DNA of 54,711 bases from Chitinophaga pinensis. GTDB lineage: Bacteria > Bacteroidota > Bacteroidia > NS11-12g > UBA955. The position numbers and the translations under genes were made by a program. This document shows positions 25,518 to 35,600 of this stretch, piece by piece. Each line of letters opens with the position of its first letter. Position 1 is the first letter of the stretch. The DNA is taken from assembly GCA_945890895.1 (NCBI GenBank), contig CAMDDG010000011.1, positions 1 to 54,711 of the forward strand, read 5' to 3'. The notes beneath the pieces are model-generated. The model did not search any database, had not been told where the DNA came from, and saw nothing but the letters and a program-made list of their open reading frames with translations.

Positions 25518-26057
25518 TTATGAATTGTTCAAATTGACTAATTCTTCTGAATTCTTCTCTTTTTTTCCTAACAAAACCGCTCCAACCATTGCAGCGATAA
25601 ATAAAATACCAGATAGTTCAAATGGAACCAGGTATTCTGTCATAAGAACACGACCTAGATTTTTAACTAATCCAATTTCTTCAGTATTACCCTTCATAAT
25701 CGCAATTCCTGCTTTCTGAAACGATGCAGTAATTACTACCAACATCAAACCCGCAGAAATAGAAGCAGCAATAGCCCACAAATTGGATTTGATGGGTTCA
25801 CTTTCCTTGTTCAAATTAAGAAGCATTAAAACGAATAGGAACAATACCATAATAGCTCCGGCATATACCATTAAGTTTACAATTGCTAGAAATTGAGCGT
25901 TTAGTAAAACATAATGCGCTGAAATACTAAAAAATGTTAAAATTAAAGCCAATACACTATGTACAGGATTCTTACTTGTAACAACATATAATGCGCATAA
26001 TATTGTAATGAATGACAATATCAAAAACGCAATAGGTAAATTTTGAAATAAACTCAT
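25518..26057 (-). CDS. nuoJ: NADH-quinone oxidoreductase subunit J
   Basis: A 179-residue membrane subunit of complex I with five predicted helices. The TM3 region carrying the pi-bulge in known structures is recognisable (AIVNLMVYAGAIMVLFLFVLMLLN). It lies 4 bases after nuoI and 1 base before nuoK. Confidence 0.95.
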   Translation of the reverse strand: MSLFQNLPIAFLILSFITILCALYVVTSKNPVHSVLALILTFFSISAHYVLLNAQFLAIVNLMVYAGAIMVLFLFVLMLLNLNKESEPIKSNLWAIAASISAGLMLVVITASFQKAGIAIMKGNTEEIGLVKNLGRVLMTEYLVPFELSGILFIAAMVGAVLLGKKEKNSEELVNLNNS

Positions 26058-26061
26058 CTTA

Positions 26062-26598
26062 TTATTTTGTATAGTCCCACACTTGACGTTTAGTTACATC
26101 TATTCTCTGATCAATAGGTTCAACTAATTTGTCTTTACCATATATAAATTCTCCTCTTCCATAATCGGCATCAACGATTCTATCTGTTAGGAAAATAGCT
26201 TCTTTAGGACAAGCCTCTTCACACAATCCACAGAATATGCATCTTAACATGTTTATTTCGTAAGTAGCAGCATATTTTTCTTCACGATATAAATGCTCCT
26301 CACCTTTTTGACGTTCTGCTGCCACCATAGTAATTGCTTCTGCAGGACAAGATACAGCACATAATCCACAAGCGGTGCAATTTTCACGACCTTGTTCATC
26401 ACGTTTTAGTACATGTTGACCTCTATAGATAGATGCCATTGGACGTTTTACCTCAGGATATGAAACTGTATTATGCTTTTTGAAGAAATGTTTCAATGTA
26501 ATCATCATTCCTCCAATTACAGCAGGAAGATAAATACGTTCCCAAAAGGTCATTTTTTTATTGACCACTTGTACCGATCTATTGGTTAATGATTGCAT
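26062..26598 (-). CDS. nuoI: NADH-quinone oxidoreductase subunit I (2x 4Fe-4S)
   Basis: A 178-residue peripheral subunit carrying clusters N6a and N6b, relaying electrons towards the quinone site. Two ferredoxin-type motifs are complete: CTACGLCAVSCPAEAI and CIFCGLCEEACPKEAI. It is the first gene of the distal nuo block: the gene upstream on this strand is an OmpA-like gene with a terminator-like hairpin, not nuoH. It must therefore have its own promoter within 26599-26654 or rely on read-through; I could not identify a convincing -7 element there. Confidence 0.97.
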   Translation of the reverse strand: MQSLTNRSVQVVNKKMTFWERIYLPAVIGGMMITLKHFFKKHNTVSYPEVKRPMASIYRGQHVLKRDEQGRENCTACGLCAVSCPAEAITMVAAERQKGEEHLYREEKYAATYEINMLRCIFCGLCEEACPKEAIFLTDRIVDADYGRGEFIYGKDKLVEPIDQRIDVTKRQVWDYTK

Positions 26599-26632
26599 AA
26601 TTATTTTGTTTTGTGTGATTTATTTAATTAAT

Positions 26633-26664
26633 AAAAAACCAATTGAGTTTCAAATCACTCAATT
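26633..26664 (-). terminator. Hairpin terminator of the OmpA-like gene, upstream of nuoI
   Basis: On the minus strand AATTGAGT, an 8-base loop and ACTCAATT are followed by GG and six T. The stem is AT-rich and overlaps the OmpA stop codon, so it is likely a moderate terminator that partly insulates nuoI. Confidence 0.6.
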
Positions 26665-27920
26665 AAGTGTTTACCTTTAATTTTATATTTTTTTCTCAAG
26701 AATTTACCTTCAATTTCCTTTTTACGCATTTTTTTGACATCTCCAGTAGGAATTGCTTGAGTGTAAGATCCGTCTGACAATTTAAAAACAAATTTAGGGT
26801 CAGTTAGTTTTGCGTATTTAACCACAAATTTGTTTCCATATTTATCCGCAGGTATAATCGTTACAGGACTTTCTTGAATGATGTAAACTTCATCAACAGA
26901 TCCAGTTTTGTCAACAACTTCAGTCATTTTATTTTTACCCGTTGCGCCTGCTATACAAATTGCACCTTCAGGATCCACTGATGTAGGACATTTTGTTGTT
27001 ACTTCAAATTTTACTGCATCTTTTTTAATGGTTTTCTTTCTAAGTGTTTTAGCGCGATCTTTGGAACGATCTAATTTTCCTGTTTTTTCGTTTTTTACTA
27101 AAACTTTCATTCTTGAACGTCTGTACCCTTCATAATCTTGAGGATCTAAAGTAACTGTAACGGGATGTTCTAAACAAGAATCTTTCGAAAACTGGAATTT
27201 TACGATTCCCACCCATTCAAGTCCTTCGTTTCCTTTAAAAACTAAAGGTTGACCGGATTTTATTATTTCCAAAGGATCCGAAATTTTAGTAACTTTAATT
27301 CCTTTTCCTGGTGCAGTTTTATTCAATTTCTTGAAATCACACTTATTTAATGTTACCCAAACACCAGAACCGGTATTAATAGAAGTATCGCCATCGCATT
27401 CTGTATTTCTTACAACTGGTTTTGGGGCTTCTTTAGGTTTTTCAATAATGGTAATTTCAACTCGACGATTTCGAGCTGCCATTTCTTTATCGGTTTCGTT
27501 CGTTCTAGGTTTGGAACGTCCAAAATATTTTTGCAACATGAAGTCTTCGTTGATTTCCATTTCGGCCAACGCATCGTAAACTGCGTCTACACGATCTTTC
27601 GACAATTCCATGTTGTAATCATCATTACCTGTTGAATCTGTGTGGCCCGTTAATACCAAACGATATTCTGGAATATCCTTTAATTTTTTTACCAATGTAC
27701 TTAGCTTCGCCATTTCAGCAGGTGCAATTTCAGATTGATTTACTTTAAAGTAAATTTGAACTGCAGGTGCTAACTCTTTTGGCTCAGGAAAATTCTCTTT
27801 AGTGGTTTTAGAAGGTACAGAAGCCTTTTTAGGATCTGTAGTAGCGGGTTTATTCTGTGCTTGAACGTATTGACAACCAAGCAATAAAATAAGACTTAAT
27901 ACGGAGATAGATTTTTTCAT
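26655..27920 (-). CDS. OmpA-domain envelope protein with a long C-terminal extension
   Basis: A 421-residue protein with an exported leader (MKKSISVLSLILLLGCQYVQAQ). The LLGC could be a lipobox with Cys16, or signal peptidase I may cut after QAQ. An OmpA peptidoglycan-binding domain covers about residues 50-160: IYFKVNQSEIAPAE, LTGHTDSTGNDDYNMELSKDR and NRRVEITI, with the Asp and Arg residues that bind meso-diaminopimelate in the family. Unusually, the OmpA domain is N-terminal and followed by ~255 residues of unknown, basic, beta-rich sequence (two similar-looking Lys/Arg-rich stretches, no known fold by eye). A TATTTTCG -7-like element lies at 27936-27943. Its position directly upstream of nuoI has no obvious functional meaning. 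Confidence 0.83.
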   Translation of the reverse strand: MKKSISVLSLILLLGCQYVQAQNKPATTDPKKASVPSKTTKENFPEPKELAPAVQIYFKVNQSEIAPAEMAKLSTLVKKLKDIPEYRLVLTGHTDSTGNDDYNMELSKDRVDAVYDALAEMEINEDFMLQKYFGRSKPRTNETDKEMAARNRRVEITIIEKPKEAPKPVVRNTECDGDTSINTGSGVWVTLNKCDFKKLNKTAPGKGIKVTKISDPLEIIKSGQPLVFKGNEGLEWVGIVKFQFSKDSCLEHPVTVTLDPQDYEGYRRSRMKVLVKNEKTGKLDRSKDRAKTLRKKTIKKDAVKFEVTTKCPTSVDPEGAICIAGATGKNKMTEVVDKTGSVDEVYIIQESPVTIIPADKYGNKFVVKYAKLTDPKFVFKLSDGSYTQAIPTGDVKKMRKKEIEGKFLRKKYKIKGKHLIE

Positions 27921-28015
27921 GTTTGATGCGCGTCGCGAAAATAAAAGAAATCTTTTTACTCATCATCATTAGTCACACATTATTTGATGTTTTTTATTTA
28001 CAGATTGAATACACG

Positions 28016-28023
28016 TATATTTG
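28016..28023 (+). promoter_or_regulatory. -7 promoter element (TATATTTG) of the C25-like T9SS gene
   Basis: An exact TAnnTTTG match ending 10 bases before the ATG at 28034, implying a leader of only a few bases. It argues against the in-frame TTG at 28028 as start. Confidence 0.55.
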
Positions 28024-28033
28024 AATTTTGCCT

Positions 28034-30058
28034 ATGAAAAACAATTACCAAGCATTATGTTTGATTTTAGGGTGTTCTATGGGGATGATTTGTTCATCCA
28101 CACAAGCTCAAGTATCAAAAAACCAAGTAGTTCAAATTCAAGCCGTTAGTACTGGAAACAACCAAATAATACTAAAATGGCCGAGTGAACCCACTTTTAC
28201 TGGGAATTATTTAGTCTATAGTCGAAATGGCGCAGAAGACAGTATCGGTCAATTTCAACTGCAAACCACCTTGTCTGGTTCACAGTCGCAATACATTATT
28301 GATAATCACCCAAACCAAAAAGAATATCTAATCGCTAAGAGTTTAAATAACCAAACTCAAGCCTTGGGATATATTTGGGTTGGTAATAAGTATCGAGCAA
28401 AATTTAAAAAAGGACATGTTATATTATTGGTAGATAGTACGTTGAATTCAGATTTGAAATCCGAAATTAATACCTATAAATTAGATTTAATCGGTAGTGG
28501 ATGGAAGGTCACCACAATTGTAGCTAAAAAATCATCCTCTCCAGAAAAAATAAAAGATCAAATTAAATCTGTTTACGATAATTCCAATCCCAAACCTAAA
28601 ACACTTTTTATACTGGGACATGTTGCAGTACCCTATTCAGGTTATTTTTCAGCAACAGGCAGCAGAGTTCCACCTGATGGACATATTGAAGGAAGTGGAA
28701 ATCATACCGGTGCTTGGCCGGCCGATTTATACTATGGTGATTTTACGGGATTTTGGACTGATTATATAGTAGAATGTACCACGGGTCAAAGTTCGAGACT
28801 CCATAATTTACCCAAGGATGGTAAATTTGATCAATCTACCGTGCCAGGGTACGTTGAATTAGAAATTGGCCGAGCAGATTTTTCTAATTTAACTGCGTTT
28901 TCTGACAACGAAGTGGAATTAACTCGAGATTATTTAAATCGTTTACATGAATTTAAATCCGGTCGTTTAAGCTTCTCTTTAAGGGCACTAATTGATGATA
29001 ATTTTACTTCGTTAAATTTGGCATCAACAGGGTATCAAAATTTCCCTTGTTTTGTGGGATTGGATTCTGTGTTTAACGATCGGGATTACTTTACTTCTCA
29101 AAACGCTGCAAGTTATTTGTGGAGCTATGGTTGTGGTGCTGGAAGTTTTACCAGTTGTAACGGAATTGGAGCAACTTCAAACTTTGTTAATTCTAGAGGA
29201 AACTTTAAAAATGCCTTTACTTTGCTAGCTGGATCGTTTTTTGGCGATTGGGATGTTAATAATAATTTTCTGCGTTCGAGTTTAGCAGCTGGTTCATTGG
29301 CAACTGCTTGGGGGGGGATTCCTAAGTGGTATTTTCATCATATGGGATTAGGAAAACATATTGGATATGCGGCTAAATTGACTCAAAATAATGAGGATGA
29401 GTATTTTAACGGACAATTTAATCAATCTTCAAAAGGAGTTTTTATTGAATTATTGGGAGATCCAACTTTGCCTATGTTGCCTGTAAATATGGTGGAAAAT
29501 GTGAAAATACAATCGATAAATGGTAATGTTAGGATTACTTGGAATCATGCAAAAAAACGAGGCGTTTATTATATTTATCGCATTGATACAATTAATTACA
29601 ATTACGAATTAATTAATCAAGGTTGTGGTGGTGTATCCTCCACCACGGATTCATTTATTTTGGATGAATGCAATTTCAAATCAGGCAATTATCTATATGG
29701 AGTTGGCGTTGAAATTCTTGAGCAAACAGGATCTGGTACATTTTTTAATCACAGTATGTTAGCAATGGGTGAAATTAAACATACTAACTCATTAATAGAT
29801 AATCATTTGGATTTAACTCTAAGTCCCAATCCAACCAATGGTATGATTAGATTAAATTCCCAAAATGTATTTGAAATTGAATCAATTAGATTGTATAATA
29901 CAACTGGTAATTTAGTTCGTGAGTTTAATCCAGAAGAATATTCATCGGAAATTAGCAATGAATATAATTTGAGTTTAGGAAATCAACCTTCAGGACTTTA
30001 TTTCATACAAATAAATACGAGTCAAGGTGTACACAATTTTGAACTTATAATAAATTAA
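28034..30058 (+). CDS. T9SS-secreted protein with a C25 (gingipain)-like fold, probably inactive
   Basis: A 674-residue protein with a signal peptide ending near STQAQ. Residues ~35-115 are an Ig/FnIII-like domain. Residues ~125-455 show the order of motifs seen in C25 peptidases: KTLFILGHVAVPYSG, then WPADLYYGD, LEIGRADF and LWSYGCGAGSFTS, then AFTLLAGSFFGDWD. Compared by eye with C25, the catalytic His (GHG) appears to be Cys (GCG), and the Cys position in the AC-G stretch is not Cys, so this looks like a pseudo-peptidase. A second Ig-like domain (VENVKIQSINGNVRITWNHAK) and a T9SS type A sorting domain (LSPNPTNGMIRLNS ... PSGLYFIQIN) complete it. An alternative TTG start at 28028 would add two residues. 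The ligand is unknown. Confidence 0.8.
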   Translation: MKNNYQALCLILGCSMGMICSSTQAQVSKNQVVQIQAVSTGNNQIILKWPSEPTFTGNYLVYSRNGAEDSIGQFQLQTTLSGSQSQYIIDNHPNQKEYLIAKSLNNQTQALGYIWVGNKYRAKFKKGHVILLVDSTLNSDLKSEINTYKLDLIGSGWKVTTIVAKKSSSPEKIKDQIKSVYDNSNPKPKTLFILGHVAVPYSGYFSATGSRVPPDGHIEGSGNHTGAWPADLYYGDFTGFWTDYIVECTTGQSSRLHNLPKDGKFDQSTVPGYVELEIGRADFSNLTAFSDNEVELTRDYLNRLHEFKSGRLSFSLRALIDDNFTSLNLASTGYQNFPCFVGLDSVFNDRDYFTSQNAASYLWSYGCGAGSFTSCNGIGATSNFVNSRGNFKNAFTLLAGSFFGDWDVNNNFLRSSLAAGSLATAWGGIPKWYFHHMGLGKHIGYAAKLTQNNEDEYFNGQFNQSSKGVFIELLGDPTLPMLPVNMVENVKIQSINGNVRITWNHAKKRGVYYIYRIDTINYNYELINQGCGGVSSTTDSFILDECNFKSGNYLYGVGVEILEQTGSGTFFNHSMLAMGEIKHTNSLIDNHLDLTLSPNPTNGMIRLNSQNVFEIESIRLYNTTGNLVREFNPEEYSSEISNEYNLSLGNQPSGLYFIQINTSQGVHNFELIIN

Positions 30059-30104
30059 ATCATCAATTTACTGAAATTATTGTGGTTGAAAATGAAAGTT
30101 TGAT

Positions 30105-30112
30105 TATTTTCG
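30105..30112 (+). promoter_or_regulatory. -7-like element (TATTTTCG) of the pyrophosphatase gene
   Basis: One base off TAnnTTTG, 35 bases before the ATG at 30148, with a TTG at 30086-30088. The identical variant TATTTTCG precedes the OmpA-like gene on the minus strand (27943 to 27936). Confidence 0.35.
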
Positions 30113-30147
30113 CGCCCTATTTCAGTATTTGAAATCAAACAGAACCT

Positions 30148-32547
30148 ATGAATAGTAATAGTATAGTTTATTTGGTTCCTGCGCTTGGTATCGTAGGACT
30201 CATTGTGATGGCGGTTAAAAGTGCTTGGGTAACCAAGCAGGACGCCGGTGACGAAAAAATGCAGAATTTGGCATCCAAAATTGCTGCGGGTGCTATGGCA
30301 TTTTTGAAGGCCGAGTGGAAAGTGTTAGCTTATTTCGCTGTAATCGCAGCAGCTTTACTTGCTTACAGCGGTACCGTTCATGAAGTAAATGGAAAAGAAA
30401 TCCATTCACACTGGATCATTGCAGTTGCATTTTTAATTGGTGCGTTCTTTTCAGCTTTAGCTGGTTATTTCGGTATGAGAATAGCAACTCAGGCTAATGT
30501 TAGAACTACTCAAGCGGCAAAAACAAGCTTAGCTCAAGCATTGAAAGTAAGTTTCAATGGTGGTACAGTTATGGGACTTGGTGTTGCTGGTTTAGCAGTT
30601 TTAGGTCTTGGTGGATTGTTTATTGTATTCTACCAAATGTTTGTAACGAATCAACCAACTGATGCACATGGCTTGCAAAGAGCAATCGAAGTATTGACTG
30701 GATTTTCTTTGGGTGCTGAATCGATAGCATTGTTTGCGCGTGTTGGTGGTGGTATTTATACCAAAGCTGCCGATGTTGGAGCTGACTTAGTAGGAAAAGT
30801 TGAAGCAGGTATCCCTGAAGATGATCCTCGTAACCCTGCAACTATCGCAGATAATGTTGGTGACAATGTGGGCGACGTTGCTGGTATGGGTGCAGACTTG
30901 TTCGGTTCTTATGTAGCAACAATATTAGCTACCATGGTTTTGGGATCCGAAATTAAAATTACGGATAATTTTCAAGGACTATCTCCCATCCTATTACCAA
31001 TGATTATTGCAGGTATGGGTATTGTATTCTCGATTGTTGGAACTTGGTTTGTGAGAATTAAGAATGATCAAGGAAATGTTCAGCAAGCTTTAAACCTAGG
31101 AAACTGGAGTTCAATTATTTTAACTGCCGTTGCATCATTTTTCGCAGTAAAAGCATTGTTACCCGAAGGTCCAATCGTACTTAGAGATTTCACATTTACT
31201 GCCATGGATGTATTCTATGCAATTATTGTGGGATTGGTTGTTGGTGCAATAATGAGTTATGTAACTGAGTTTTACACTGCCATGGGAAAACGTCCGGTGT
31301 TGTCAATTGTAAAACAATCCGCTACAGGTCATGCTACCAATATTATTGGAGGATTAAGCATTGGTATGGAATCCACAGTTATTCCAATTTTAGTTTTGGC
31401 TGCTGGTATTTACACCTCTCACTTCTTTGCAGGTTTATATGGTGTTGCAATTGCAGCTGCCGGTATGATGGCAACTACTGCAATGCAGTTAGCTATCGAC
31501 GCTTTTGGACCGATTGCAGATAATGCAGGTGGTATAGCTGAAATGAGTGAGCTTCCTGAAGAAGTACGTGGTAGAACAGATATTCTAGATGCTGTTGGTA
31601 ACACAACTGCCGCAACAGGTAAAGGATTTGCGATCGCTTCTGCTGCTTTGACTTCATTAGCATTATTTGCTGCTTTTGTCGGTGTTGCTGGGATTGGAAG
31701 TATCGATATTTATAAAGCGGATGTATTGTCAGGCTTATTTGTTGGAGCCATGATTCCATTTATTTTCTCTGCTTTGGCAATTGCTGCTGTTGGTAGAGCT
31801 GCAATGGATATGGTAAAAGAAGTTCGTCGTCAATTCCGTGAAATTCCAGGTATTATGGAATATAAAGCAGAACCTGAGTACGAAAAATGTGTTGAAATTT
31901 CAACCAAGGCTTCTATTCGTGAAATGATTATGCCCGGTGCTATTGCTTTGATCTCTCCTATTTTGGTTGGATTTATTTTTGGACCAGAAGTGTTAGGTGG
32001 TATGTTAGCAGGTATTACAGTTTCGGGTGTTTTGATGGGTATTTTCCAAAACAATGCAGGTGGAGCTTGGGATAATGCTAAAAAATCTTTTGAAAAAGGT
32101 GTATTGATTGATGGTGAAACGTATTATAAAAAATCTGAGCCACATAAAGCATCTGTTACAGGTGATACAGTAGGTGATCCTTTTAAAGATACATCTGGAC
32201 CATCAATGAACATTTTGATCAAATTAACTTCCATTGTATCGCTGATTATAGCTCCGTATATTGCAGTTGGTAGTTCTAATACTGATAAAGCGTGTTGCAA
32301 AGACAAAATGGAACAAACTTCCAATGCAAATTGCCACGAAGGAACTATGAATTGTTCAGATTCATCTAAATGCGACATGTCAGAATGTGCGAACATGACT
32401 AAAGAACAATGCGCTGCAAAATGTGATTCTCTAGGTTGTTCTCCTGAAGAAAAAGCAAAATGCATGTCAAACTACGATAAAGACGGTAAGTTTATTGGAA
32501 ACAAAGATTCCAAAAAAGCGTGCTGTAAAGAAGGTGAACATAAATAA
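30148..32547 (+). CDS. hppA: Membrane-bound cation-pumping pyrophosphatase with Cys-rich C-terminal tail
   Basis: A 799-residue integral-membrane pyrophosphatase coupling PPi hydrolysis to H+ and/or Na+ export. The active-site signature is complete at ~210-252: DVGADLVGKVEAGIPEDDPRN followed by TIADNVGDNVGDVAGMGADLF. So is the C-terminal catalytic segment (NNAGGAWDNAKK ... GDTVGDPFKDTSGPS). GNTTAATGKG has Ala and Gly where K+-independent enzymes have Lys and Thr, so I predict the K+-dependent subfamily; Na+ versus H+ specificity is not decided. After the last helix (SLIIAPYIAVG) there are about 85 extra residues with 12 Cys (DKACCKDKM, KEQCAAKCDSLGC, KKACCKEGEHK), absent from usual family members, which end shortly after this helix. 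Convergent with the BNR gene across a strong terminator. Confidence 0.95.
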   Translation: MNSNSIVYLVPALGIVGLIVMAVKSAWVTKQDAGDEKMQNLASKIAAGAMAFLKAEWKVLAYFAVIAAALLAYSGTVHEVNGKEIHSHWIIAVAFLIGAFFSALAGYFGMRIATQANVRTTQAAKTSLAQALKVSFNGGTVMGLGVAGLAVLGLGGLFIVFYQMFVTNQPTDAHGLQRAIEVLTGFSLGAESIALFARVGGGIYTKAADVGADLVGKVEAGIPEDDPRNPATIADNVGDNVGDVAGMGADLFGSYVATILATMVLGSEIKITDNFQGLSPILLPMIIAGMGIVFSIVGTWFVRIKNDQGNVQQALNLGNWSSIILTAVASFFAVKALLPEGPIVLRDFTFTAMDVFYAIIVGLVVGAIMSYVTEFYTAMGKRPVLSIVKQSATGHATNIIGGLSIGMESTVIPILVLAAGIYTSHFFAGLYGVAIAAAGMMATTAMQLAIDAFGPIADNAGGIAEMSELPEEVRGRTDILDAVGNTTAATGKGFAIASAALTSLALFAAFVGVAGIGSIDIYKADVLSGLFVGAMIPFIFSALAIAAVGRAAMDMVKEVRRQFREIPGIMEYKAEPEYEKCVEISTKASIREMIMPGAIALISPILVGFIFGPEVLGGMLAGITVSGVLMGIFQNNAGGAWDNAKKSFEKGVLIDGETYYKKSEPHKASVTGDTVGDPFKDTSGPSMNILIKLTSIVSLIIAPYIAVGSSNTDKACCKDKMEQTSNANCHEGTMNCSDSSKCDMSECANMTKEQCAAKCDSLGCSPEEKAKCMSNYDKDGKFIGNKDSKKACCKEGEHK

Positions 32548-32590
32548 CAAAAATGCAAATTCCTTATAGGAAGTTTGCGAAATGAATAAA

Positions 32591-32620
32591 AAAAGGCTGT
32601 CTAATTAGACAGCCTTTTTT
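32591..32620. terminator. Strong bidirectional terminator between hppA and the BNR protein gene
   Basis: A perfect 28-base palindrome (AAAAGGCTGTCTAA and its complement, 32591-32618) is bounded by A and T runs. It ends 41 bases before the stop of the convergent minus-strand gene and is 44 bases after the hppA stop. Confidence 0.9.
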
Positions 32621-32660
32621 GTTGGGTACTGATTCATTTATTGTAATTGAATGAATTACC

Positions 32661-35600
32661 TCAAAGTAACTGCGCTTGCAATTTGTTTAACTCAGTTTCA
32701 AGTTGGTCTAATTGCGTTTTTACTGCATTCAAACTCTCTAATGAAGAATAAAAGAAATCCATATGTGTCTGTGTAGGCGCTTGGAAACTTCCTCCGAATT
32801 CATAAAACGTATTATTGATCTCTCCTGCTATTCCTCTGTTGGTTTCGAACTCATGACTAGCCAATATTGAATTTCCATATAAAATCGTTTTTAACTCATA
32901 AAATTGAACATTTAGATTCTTCCAGTCAGAGTAAAACTTCATTTTTTCCGGTGTTCGTTCCAAAGATTCATTTATTCCATTTTTCCATATCCCTTCTAAC
33001 TTTGATAATTTTCTTTCAACCGCATTCAATGATTTTTTTCCAGAAATAACATCATCAATTTTTTTGTCGCGTTCTTGAATTTTCTTGGTAATAACTAACT
33101 TGTCAGAAGTAGTAGATTTTACAGGATCCATCAAATAATCAATCGTCATTTTTGCAGAATCCAATAACTCCAACTTGGATGTGGAATAATCCATTGAATA
33201 CAACAGAAAATCGTAATTTCCTGGACTTACATAAGGCCCCCATTGAATTGTATTCTTCTCGTTTAGATCCGTTGTTGTAATCGCATATCTTCCGTTCCAT
33301 TCTAAAGTTTGCCAATTTTCTGAATTAGAAACATTTAACGTAGCAACGAATTTTGCGTTTTTATAAATGTGTATGAAATACTTGTTCGCGATTTCAATTT
33401 CTTCCGAAATTATTTGATTTTTAGTAGGATAAATAACTTCCTTGGGATTGGCCAATTTTTCTTGAGATTTACGATTGTCCTCTAAAGAACTGAACTTTTT
33501 CCCTGTATTAACGCGAATTCTAATTTTTTCAGAAAGATTATCACCCATAAATCTTCCGTCACCATGATATGCATTACCACTATGCCCTAATTTACTATAT
33601 GGAATAAATAATTTGTGCTGAGGATTAACAATCATCTTTTTTGGTTCATTATTCGCAAATTGTCTGATTAATTCATAGTCATCACAAACTACAAAACCGC
33701 GACCAAAAGTGGCAAGTACAATATCGTCTTCTTCAGCCTGATATGCAATGTCTTTAATAGCAATTGGTGGAAGTCCATTAGACCAAGGAATAAAATTCTC
33801 TCCTGAATTGATAGAAACAAATAATCCAAATTCGGTTCCCGCAAGAATGATTTTTTCATCCTTTGGATCTTCAAATAAACATTTAACAGCGCCATTAGAT
33901 GGTAAATCAGTTCCTAATTTAATCCAAGTATTCGTTGAAAGAATTACTTTATAGACATGTGGTTTGTAATCTCCTTGTCGATGATTATCAAATGCTACGA
34001 ATAAAATATCGTTATTGTGCGATGAAAATAATATTGAAGAAATTAACGGATAAATTTCAGCCGATTTTAATACGCTTGTTTTGGATTCCATATATTCAAA
34101 ATTGAATAATGGAATATCCAAATTTTTCCAAGGTATTTGAAGGTCATTCCATGAAATTCCATCGTTATTCGTAATTTGTATTTTACCGTCGTCTGTACCA
34201 ACAGCAAGTTGGTTCTCACGGCCTTCAACCATAAAGGTAATATTTCCATAAATGGACGTACTTTGATTTTTGGCGATGGTTTCAATTCCCCATTGTTTTC
34301 CCATCACGGGAATTACATTGCGATCCATGTTTCTGGTTAAATCTGGACTAATGAAATTCCATGAATCTCCCTGGTTAATACTGGTGAAAACTCGGTTTGC
34401 TGCAAAATATAATTTTTTGTTATTGTATTTTGATATCAATAATGGTGCGTCCCAATTCCATCTTAGTGGGGTTTCATCGGGTTTTATCGTTGGACGAATG
34501 TCTACATTGTCGCCCCATTTTTTATTAAATCGCACCAAACCACCATACTGCCATTGAGCGTATACAATATCTGGATTTACCGGGTCAATTTGCGATTTAA
34601 AACCATCGCCTCCCACTGTAACAAACCATTCATCGTTGCCGATACCATTCGAAGTGTTATTTCGAGACGGTCCACCCAATGAAAAATTGTCTTGAGTTCC
34701 GCCATAAATGTTATAAAACGGTTTTGAATTATCAACCGAAGCTCGATAAAACTGTGTTATTGAAATATTCTCTTTGAAATGCCAAGATTTACCATTTTCA
34801 AATGTTTCATACAATCCACCATCACAACCAACTAACAAATGATTACTATTGTTGGGATCAATCCAAATGGCATGATTATCCACATGCTTCTGTTCTTCAG
34901 GAAACGGTTTTACCGTAAATCCACCATCCTCAGAAACATGTAAATAGGTGTCCATAAAAAACAAACGTTTGTCATTTTTAGGGTCAACAAATATTTCTTG
35001 ATAATAGTTACCCGAAGTTTGAAAACCATTTGTTTTTTTCCAACTTGCCCCAAAATCACTTGACACATAGACGCCACCTTGATCCTTATTGCCTTCAACA
35101 ATGGCATAAATTAGTCCCGATGTGTTTTTCGCAGTTGCAAAAGAAATTCGACCTAATTCACCTTGAGGAAAACCGTTGGATATTTTTTTCCAGTTTTTTC
35201 CTCCATCTCGAGAAATATGCAAGCCACTTTCTGGACCACCACCTAAATAGGTCCATTCATGCCTTCTGCGTTGGTGAGCAGTTGCATAAAGTATTTGATC
35301 ATTGAATGGATCGCGATGAACTTCATTGAACCCGGTTTCCTCAGAAATGTGGAGAATACGTTCCCAAGTTTTTCCGCCATCTAAAGTTTGATAGATCCCT
35401 CGTTCACCACCTGAATTCCACACCGGACCATAGGCAGCTACTAAAACATCATTGGAATTTTTTGGGTTAATGGAAATCATGCCGATATGCATGGATTTAT
35501 CTAAACCCATAAGATCAAACGTTTTTCCACCATCTATTGACTTATAAATACCATTTCCGTATCCAACACTGCGTTGATTGTTGTTTTCTCCTGTTCCAAC

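Noticed and set aside
32281..32547. Cys-rich tail of hppA considered as a frameshift into a second gene
   Set aside because: The frame is continuous with no stop or alternative start at the junction, and it ends just before a strong terminator. The tail has no identity as a separate protein.
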